Of a DNA stretch of 64,000 bases, positions 1 through 7,900 are shown piece by piece. How positions within the stretch are numbered: position 1 is the stretch's first letter; every line of letters begins with the position of its first letter. Source of the stretch: Paenibacillus sp. FSL H8-0537. Lineage in GTDB: Bacteria; Bacillota; Bacilli; Paenibacillales; Paenibacillaceae. The position numbers and the translations under genes are program-made. Below the pieces are notes generated by a model. The model worked only from the letters and a program-made list of their open reading frames with translations. It had not been told where the DNA came from and made no database searches. The stretch lies in assembly GCF_038051995.1 (NCBI RefSeq), contig NZ_CP150290.1:4206001-4270000 (forward strand), read 5' to 3'.

Positions 1-1662
1 GACCGACTCAAATCCAAAATCGGCCAGGTTCGTCCCCACGTCCAACTTGTCCCGCGAGACCTTTAGAATTACGCCGATCAGTTCTTGCAACTCCCACGTC
101 AAGCATTGTGCCACCGTGAATCCCTTCATCTCCGGACATCTTCCGGAACCGGAAGAGAGGACCGCTTGCGAGGTCGGAGCCTTCGAAGGCTCAGGCTGTG
201 ACTGGCCGAGGAAGTGCTCGACTCGACGGCGCTCTCCGGCCATGACCAGATGCTGCGTCCGCTCCTGCGAGAGAAGGAGGTCAAACATCGCCAGCCCTTC
301 TTCCACTTCCAAGAAGCGCTGACCGCTCGTTTTCAGGTAGATCTTGGCGCTCTCCTCATCTTCAAGCCCCATACCTCCGTCTCTCCAGAGCGGCCAGTTG
401 ATCACCAGCGCCTTACCGGGAAGCCCCTGTTCGTTTCGCATGGCTGCATAGGCCATCTGGAACCGATTCGCCAGCGCATAGTCACCCGAACCAAAGTCAC
501 CGAGGACCGCCGAAGACGACGAGAAATAGCAGACGAACTCCAACGCCTCTTCGTCTGCGAGCAGCTCGTCAAGCACTTGAGTGCCCCTGATTTTCGGGTC
601 GAGGATGCGCTTGAAACTCTCCTCATCTTTCTCAAGGATGCTTCGGTCGCTTGTGACACCCGCCGTATGCACAACGCCATGAATCGCGCCAAACTGCTCA
701 CGCGCTTGAGCAAGCCCTTCCCGCATCGCATCCGCATCGCAGACATCCGCTTTCACATACAGGACTTGGCTGCCCAACTTTTCCAGAGCACGGAGCTTGG
801 TTAGCTTCTCATCGTCAAGCGCAGAGCGACCAGTTAGAATCAGCTTGACCGGACCTTTTTTCGCAAAATATTCCGAAAATAAATACCCAAGCCCGCCGCA
901 TCCTCCGGTGATCAGATAAGTGCCCCCTGCTCTCACCTTCAAGCCGCCTGCTTGCAAGTCGGTCGGCTGCACGGAGCAGACATAGCGCTTGCCGGATCGG
1001 TAGAGAACGCTGGAGAGCGATGGCGCTTGCAGTTCCGTCAAAATCTTCGGCAGGCACGCAGCGAACGAGACCTCTCCCTCTTGAATGAACATGGCCGCCT
1101 GCGTCTGTGGCAGCACGAGCCGTAGCGAGCGGGTCAGCGCGATCCACGACTCCAGATGACAACGCTCCAATTCGTTGGCATAAGAACCGAGGAGCAGCAG
1201 TCGCTTGGCCTGCACGTTCGACTTCGCCAGATCTTGAACAAGAGGAACGAGCGCAGCCGGGTCCTGACGGCAGCTCGCATCCTCCAGCGGACAAAGGTAC
1301 AGCACGGCGTCCACCACTTGCCAGTCCTGCCGCCCGTCGCCGAGCACGTCCTGAAGGCTCTCCCCGCTGGTGACGAACGCAACCTGTGCGCGATGATCGA
1401 CAGCCTGCACCGCTTCAACGACCGCTTGCTGATGTTCCGGCTCTGTCAGGAAGCAGATCAGCTTGCTCGTACGAAGCGGCGTTCCCTCGGCCGCCTTTTC
1501 CTCCTTCCAGACTTCTTCATAGGTCAACAATTTAGAAGTCGGCTCAGAAACGGACTCATTTCTGCTTGCCGCATGTGCATTTCGAATCATATCTATCGCT
1601 TCGGATTTGGACAAACGATTGTGTTTCACTTCAGACAATAGTTGCTGCAGGAAATCTTTCAT
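1..1662 (-). CDS. Trans-AT PKS subunit PKS4 (docking domain-KR-ACP...), truncated by window edge
   Basis: The ATG at 1662 follows GAGGAGG at 5-nt spacing, and the frame stays open to base 1 (554 codons). Residues 1-30 (MKDFLQQLLSEV...) form a short helical segment like the N-terminal docking domains of trans-AT PKSs. It would mate with the C-terminal tail of PKS3, which ends in a KS. A ketoreductase follows: its N-terminal structural half begins near the LLTYEEVW motif at about 47, the NADPH motif TGGCGGLG is near 246, and the catalytic Ser and Tyr lie in FSSSSAVLGDFGSGDYALAN near 355-375. An ACP begins near 520, and the window ends at its serine motif (GFES). The split KS | KR-ACP module is common in these systems. 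The KR reduces the beta-keto group made by KS8 of PKS3. The gene has its own promoter and leader (see 1718-1953). The rest of the protein lies outside the window. Confidence 0.93.
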   Translation of the reverse strand, partial: MKDFLQQLLSEVKHNRLSKSEAIDMIRNAHAASRNESVSEPTSKLLTYEEVWKEEKAAEGTPLRTSKLICFLTEPEHQQAVVEAVQAVDHRAQVAFVTSGESLQDVLGDGRQDWQVVDAVLYLCPLEDASCRQDPAALVPLVQDLAKSNVQAKRLLLLGSYANELERCHLESWIALTRSLRLVLPQTQAAMFIQEGEVSFAACLPKILTELQAPSLSSVLYRSGKRYVCSVQPTDLQAGGLKVRAGGTYLITGGCGGLGYLFSEYFAKKGPVKLILTGRSALDDEKLTKLRALEKLGSQVLYVKADVCDADAMREGLAQAREQFGAIHGVVHTAGVTSDRSILEKDEESFKRILDPKIRGTQVLDELLADEEALEFVCYFSSSSAVLGDFGSGDYALANRFQMAYAAMRNEQGLPGKALVINWPLWRDGGMGLEDEESAKIYLKTSGQRFLEVEEGLAMFDLLLSQERTQHLVMAGERRRVEHFLGQSQPEPSKAPTSQAVLSSGSGRCPEMKGFTVAQCLTWELQELIGVILKVSRDKLDVGTNLADFGFESV

Positions 1663-1717
1663 ATGTGCCTCCTCGCGCTTCGGCGTTCCTTTTTGAATTT
1701 CTCTCATAAAATAGAAA

Positions 1718-1743
1718 AAAAGGGAGGATCGCTCCTCCCTTTT
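1718..1743 (-). terminator. Intrinsic terminator in the PKS4 leader
   Basis: An 11-bp perfect stem (AAAAGGGAGGA with TCCTCCCTTTT) closes a 4-nt loop. On the minus strand it runs into seven T residues, a classic factor-independent terminator. It lies 56 nt upstream of the PKS4 start codon and downstream of a promoter-like sequence and an RNA hairpin. PKS4 expression should therefore need read-through, plausibly by the LoaP-type antiterminator encoded at 42766. Confidence 0.85.
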
Positions 1744-1832
1744 CTTAGGTTCTGCTATGAAAATATGTCATGCGGACATACTCTTCCCATGTCATCTGCC
1801 CACATGCACACGACACAATGCAACTGGATGTG

Positions 1833-1884
1833 CCCCTTACACCCGCCAACGCGCCGCAACATCGATTGGAAAGCAAATAAGGAG
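1833..1884 (-). promoter_or_regulatory. Structured leader RNA element, copy 2 (candidate LoaP recognition hairpin)
   Basis: In the minus-strand RNA an outer 7-bp helix pairs 1884-1878 with 1839-1833. An inner helix pairs 1869-1866 and 1864-1863 with 1851-1846, leaving U1865 bulged. It closes an 11-nt loop at 1862-1852. The core AATCGATGTT..GGC.CGTTG matches the leader of the first PKS transcript (42462-42514) in sequence, bulge position and loop length. Paired bases differ by compensatory changes (C-G here against U-A or U-G there), which supports a conserved RNA fold. Linking it to LoaP is inference from position and from the known RNA-hairpin dependence of LoaP. Confidence 0.65.
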
Positions 1885-1923
1885 TTTGTTTCAAATATGC
1901 TATCATTTACCATCTTCTACCTA

Positions 1924-1953
1924 ATACTAATCTCGCAACATTCATTTAGTCAA
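1924..1953 (-). promoter_or_regulatory. Probable sigma-A promoter for PKS4
   Basis: On the minus strand a -35 TTGACT (1953-1948) and a -10 TAGTAT (1929-1924) are separated by 18 bp, starting five bases after the PKS3 stop codon. The hexamers, the spacing and the bases after the -10 (TAGTATTA) match the promoter proposed for the first PKS transcript at 42592-42621. Transcription would start near 1917, giving a leader of about 255 nt before PKS4. The remaining sequence from 1744 to 1832 shows nothing else I can name. Confidence 0.6.
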
Positions 1954-1957
1954 GAGA

Positions 1958-4900
1958 TCAATTCGGGATCAGGGCGCTGCTGATTTTCAGAAGGGCTTCT
2001 TCGAGGGTGATCTCTTCGTCCACCATCTCGTCCAGAATCTGCTCATAGAACCCTTCGTCAAAATTCGGCCCCTCCACCGCCCAGCATCTCTCACGGGCAA
2101 ACGGATAGGTCGGTAGCGAGAGGCGGCGCGGTCTCTCCGTACCATACAAAGAACCGTACTCCACACGCAGGCCCTTGACCCAGAGGTCGGCCAGCTTGGC
2201 AAGCTGGCCGCTCTCCCACCATTTCGTCACGAGCTCCTGCATATCTTGATCCGCCGCGAACGACAGCGAGCTGTCCGTCGCGCCTTTGACCTGACCGCGG
2301 AAGACCGCGCCAAGCGCCGGATGGCCTTGCAGATAAGCGGACAGCTTCTGCTGCAGGTCCTGTGCGGAGGTTGCCACCACGGCAAGCCGCTCTTCCATCA
2401 CTTCGCGCCCCACCTGCAAGGTATAGACCGCATCGGCGAGCGTTTCATCCGTCACAACCTGTCTGTTGATCGCCGCCTGCAGGCGCAGCACCTGCTCGTG
2501 CAGACGCTGCTCGTCTTTGGCGGACAGCACGAGCAGAGCCGGACGGTTCTGCGCGATACGGGCAGCCGCTCGCGGTGCTACCTCCGGCACATGCTCCTCG
2601 ATCACAAGATGCGCATTGGAACCTCCCGCTCCGAACGAGGAGATGCCAGCGATGCGCGGAACCTCGCGAAGCTCGCCGTCCACCTCCAGCAGCGGCCGCT
2701 TCCACTCCGCCAGTTCCCGCTGCACGACGAACGGCGTCCGACCAAAGTCGATGTTCGGGTTAAGCACGTCTGCGTGCAGAGACGGCACTAGCTGGCGATG
2801 CTTCATCTGCAGCAGCACTTTGGTCAGGCCCGCAATGCCAGCCGCACTCTCGCAGTGGCCTATATTCGATTTGACTGATCCGATCGAGCAGAATTGCGTG
2901 TCTGTCGTGTCTTCTTGGAAGACTCTCATCAATCCGGCAATCTCGATCGGGTCGCCGAGCGCCGTTCCCGTGCCGTGCGCTTCCAAGTAAGAGAGGGAGC
3001 GCGGGTGAATGCCAGCCTTTTTGAACGCGCGTCCGATCACGCGAGCTTGCAGATTCGGATTCGGGACGGAGTAGCCATTGGTCTTGCCGCCGTGATTGAC
3101 CGCCGTCCCCTTGATCACGCCGTAGATCTGGTCGCCGTCCTCTAGCGCCCTGGCGAGCGGTTTGAGCAGCACAGCGCCGACGCCTTCACCCGGCACGTAC
3201 CCGTCGCCCCCTTCACCAAAGCTCTCACAGCGCCCTTTGCTCGACGCAAACTTGCCTTGGCCGAGCATCAGGTACTTGTTCGGATGCAAGGACAGGTTGA
3301 CCCCTCCGGCCACGGCCAGCTCGCAGTCGCCTTGCTCCAGACTCTGGCAGGCCAGATGAATCGCCGTGAGCGACGAGGAGCACATCGTATCGACCGCAAG
3401 GCTCGGGCCGTGCAAGTTGAAGAAATAGGACACGCGGTTGGCGATCGACGACGGGTTGCCCGACAATGCCATCGGACGGCCCCGCAACGTCTCCTCCGCT
3501 CCGTAGAACTGATACTCCGAGTACATCACCCCGACATAGACCCCGACATTGCGCTCCTCGCCCGATTCCCCGCCTGACACAAGCGTGTCGCGAGTGTAGC
3601 CCGCATCTTCCATCGCCTCATACACGGACTGCAGGAACAGGCGCTCTTGCGGGTCCATGATCTCAGCTTCCCGAGGTGCAATGTTGAAGAACAGCGGGTC
3701 GAACTTGTCGACATCGCGCATGAACCCGCCCCACTTGCTGTACGTCTTGCCACGCTTGCTGCGATCCGTGTCATAATACGGGCTGTGATCCCAGCGCTCC
3801 TTTGGAATTTCGGTGATCGAGTCCCGACCCTCGCGCAAGTTGTTCCAGAATGCCTCCAGATCATGCGCCTGCGGGTAGCGCCCTGACAGGCCGATGATCG
3901 CGATGTCGAGCGCGCCGCTCTGTTTGGTCGGCTCCTTGACCGCCGCGCGAACCGGCGCGACGACCTTCCGCACAGGTGCTGCCACCGAAACCGATGCAGG
4001 CTCTGCTAGTCGCTCCTCGACCCCGAGCAGGTCAATCAGATGGGCACGGTGATTTTTCAAAAAGTACCCGGTCAGATCACGAATGTTCTGGTACTCGAAG
4101 AACAGCGTCTTCGGCAACGCACCGAACGTTTTTTCCAATTGACGGGTCAGCTGCATCACCATGATCGAGTCGATGCCGTACACTTCCAGCGGCCTAGACG
4201 CTTCGATGCTCTCAGCCGGAACTCCCAGGACGGAGGACAGCTGCTTTTTGAAAAAATCGGCCGCTGCGCTCGCCAGAACCGCCTCTTCCTTGGCAGTCGG
4301 GATTGGAGCTGCGGGAACCTGCTTGTTGGTCTCGCCTGTCAGCAGGTCGATCACCTGCTGAATCGTCGGCAGTTCCGAGAAGGTGCTCGGCGTCAGATCC
4401 AGGCCGAACTCCTCGTTGAGACGATCGGCCAGCTCATTCATCAGAAACGCATCGATCCCGTAGTCCAACCACTCGGCCTCGGCATCCAGTTCATCAGGTC
4501 TGACCTGCAGCAAGTCCGAGGCGAGCTGCAGCACTCTCGCTTGCACTTGGCCAGCTACGCTGTGAACCGGACGGGCAGCAGGAGCAGGGAACAGCGGGTG
4601 CAGCTTCTCCGTGATCCGGGCGAGGTCGCCCTGCACCACCATCAACTGATCGCACCCGATGGCCAAGCCCTGATAGAGAGCCCGAATCCCGTTCCGGCTC
4701 TCCAGCGGGATCATCCCCGTATGCTCTCTCATCCATTGCTCCGTCTCTGCATCCACCTGCATTCCGCCGTCTTGCCAGAGCGGCCAGTCGATCGCAAGCG
4801 TGCGGCCTTGGCGTTGCCCGCGAGCGACCAGACGATTGCGCTCGGCAGCATAAGCATCCAAGAATCCATTGGCCGCCGCATAATCGGCCTGCCCCGGATT

Positions 4901-7900
4901 GCCGAGGCAGCCGGCCACAGCGGAGAACAGCACGAAGAAGTCCAGCGGCAGCCCAATGCTCGAACGGTCGAGGTGGACCAAACCGCTCACTTTGGGAGCC
5001 AGCACCTCCTGCATCTCCTGCCCGGTCTTGCGGATGATGAAGTTGTCGCGGATCACGCCAGCTCCGTGCAGGATGCCTTGGAGGGTGCCATAGTGCGCCC
5101 GGATCTCCTCAAACAGTCCTGCGACCGCCTCTTCTCGCGTCACATCGACCTGTTGGTACTCGATGTGTGCGCCGAGATCCTTAAGCTCCCGCAGAGCCGC
5201 TTGCTGCTGCAGGCCCAAGGGGGAGCGGCCGGTGAGGATCAGTCGCGGAGCCTTGACTTGGCTTGCGATCTCTTTGGCAAAAATCAGGCCGAGTCCTCCC
5301 GCACCGCCGGTCAGAAGGTAGACGCCGCCATCGCGCCACGGGATATGTAACGCCTGCTGCGAGACTTCCGCCACATCCCAAGAAGCGACCCAGCGCTGCC
5401 CGTATCGGTAGCGGATGCGGTCATCTTGCAGGGAATGGCGATTTTCCAAAAGCTTGAGTTCCAATCCTGCCGTGTCCTCGACCTCGATCAGCTGCGCGGT
5501 CAGGTTCGGGTTCTCGCGGCGGGCGCTGCGAAGCAGTCCGGCAAGGCCGCTGAAGACCTGACCTTCTCCGTCGGCAGGCACCACGACTTGCACCAGCGCC
5601 TTGCCCTGTGGCTTGCTGCGCAGAAGGGTCTGAATCTCTTCGAACACGCGCACCGCATACGCTTGGTAGCGCTCGGCGATGTCCTGACGATCCGACTGCA
5701 GCGCCACGACCTGTCCACCGAGCACGAGAGGTGCCGTCAGCTCGCAGAGCAGCACCAGATGCTGCGACAGGGCAGGAAGGGCCGTCTTCTGCGCGATGCC
5801 CTGCTGCTTCCAGCTCGGCTGCAGCAAGTGCGCTCCCTGCGTGCGCCCCCCTGCTCCCTCTTCCAGAACGCGCGAGGTGTAGCCTTTCAAGCGCACGCGC
5901 ACCTGACCATTTTCGTCACACGCATCCACGTCGAACTTTTGCACCTTGTCTTCCGCTCTGCTGCCTTCGCTGCGGCGCACCACGGCCCACATCGAGGGCG
6001 TGCACGGACCGTAGATCTCGACTTCCTCAAACGCGAAGGGCACAAGCGGCTTGAATGACGCAGTGCCGAGCATCAGGCCGATCGCGGCCTGCAGCGCCGC
6101 GTCCATGAGGCTCGGGTGCAGAACGTAGCGGCTCTCTATGTCAGCCACGCAATCGGGCAGCGACAACTTCGCCAGCACCTGCCCCGTTCCGATCGACAGG
6201 CTCTCGATCCCTTGGTGTGCCGGCCCGTAGTCCAGCCCGGCTTGGCGGAAGAGCTCGTACAGCTCGGAAGCGCTGATTCGGTTCTGCGAGCAGGCCGTCT
6301 GCAGCGTAGCGAGATCGACGGCAGGAGCATCTGCCTTACCCAAGCGTCTCGCCCGGCCTTGGCTGTGTACGACAGCCCCCCGCCCGTCTCTGACTTCAAA
6401 GGAAATCTCCTCGCCCTCTTCCGCCCGCAGCCCGACCTGAACCTCGACCGGCCAGTTCCCTGCGAGGATCGGGCTTGCGAAGCCCACATGCTGCAAGCGC
6501 CATGCGCTGCCTTCTTCGCTCGCTCCCGCCGCCAGCTCAAGAGCTGCGCGGACCATTTCGAGATGGGCCACGCCCGGCAGAATCCGCTGTCCGTTGATCA
6601 CATGATCGGCAAGGAAGAACTCTTTTCCTGTAAAAACAGACGCATAGCGCTGCTCTTCCAGCACCGAAATGTTTTCGTGCAGCAACGGATGGAGCATGCG
6701 GGAGTTTGTGCCGCCCGCCTTCGCGACAGACTGCGCCGAACCTTCCGGCTTCCAATACCGCTCCTTGGCAAACGGATATGTCGGCAGCGGGATGCGTGCA
6801 TAGGGAAGCCCTTCAAACAGGCGTCCGTACTCCAGCGCATAGCCTTGTGCATACAGATCGGCCACGGCCGCGAGCTGTTCGAGCAGGTCTGCCCCTTGGG
6901 CAGCATGGCGACAGTTTTCGATGCACTGGTTGCCGTAGCGTTTGAGCGACGGCTGTTCCCGAAGTTCGTTCTCAAGCAATTCGCCGTGATGCACACCAGC
7001 GACTTTTCCCGTCTCCCGCCATTTTTGCAGTGACTTGACCAGTTCCGGCACATCGCGCACCACGCAGGCCAAGCGGTGAGACAGATGCTTGCGCCCGACG
7101 AGCAAGGTGTAGCTGATGTTGCCGCAGTCCGCATTCGGTTCCTGCTCGCAGAAGGCGATCAGATTCTGCACCTGCTTGCGAAGCTGTTCGGCGGTGCGAG
7201 CGGACAGCACGATCAGATGCCCCGCTCTGTCAATCGGCGTCTGAACGGTCTGCGGCGGTTCCTCGATCACCATATGCGCGTTGGTGCCGCTGAACCCGAA
7301 GGCGCTGATCGCCGCGCGGCGCTTGCTCCCCGGCTCGATGCTCCAGTCCCGCAGCTTGGTGTTTACATAGAACGGGCTGCCTTGATGCTCGATGTCTGCA
7401 TTCCACGCATCAAAATGAAGCGAGGGCGGCAGTTGTTTGTGTTCCAGCGCAAGCAGGATTTTGAGCACCCCGGCGACCCCGGCCGCCGCAGCTGCGTGTC
7501 CGATGTTCGTTTTGATCGAACCGATCGCGCAGTATTCCTTGCGATCCGTGTAGGCGCGGAAGGCGCGGGTCAAGGCGTCGAACTCGATCGGATCGCCGAG
7601 CTTGGTTCCGGTGCCGTGCGCTTCGACCAGTTGAATCTGCTCCGGATCGATCCCATGCGTCTCATAGACCTTGCGCTCTAGACGCTCTTGCGAATTGGCG
7701 CTGGGAGCGGTGATTCCGTTTGTCGTGCCGTCCTGGTTGAGCGCTGAGCCTCGAATCACGCCATAAATATGATCTCGGTCAGCGAGCGCGTCTTTCAGTC
7801 GTTTGAGGACGACGACCCCCACGCCTTCTCCCGGCACGAATCCGTTCGCCTGGTCATCGAACGTGTGACAGCGCCCCGTCGCCGAGAGCATGCTCGCACG

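Noticed and set aside
1642..1983. 113-codon plus-strand ORF in the PKS3-PKS4 gap
   Set aside because: It runs through the leader hairpin and terminator, lacks a ribosome site and resembles no protein family I know.
4040..5350. 436-codon plus-strand open frame opposite PKS3
   Set aside because: It is antisense to well-defined KR and ACP domains and has no recognisable motif or ribosome site; high GC codon bias leaves this frame open.
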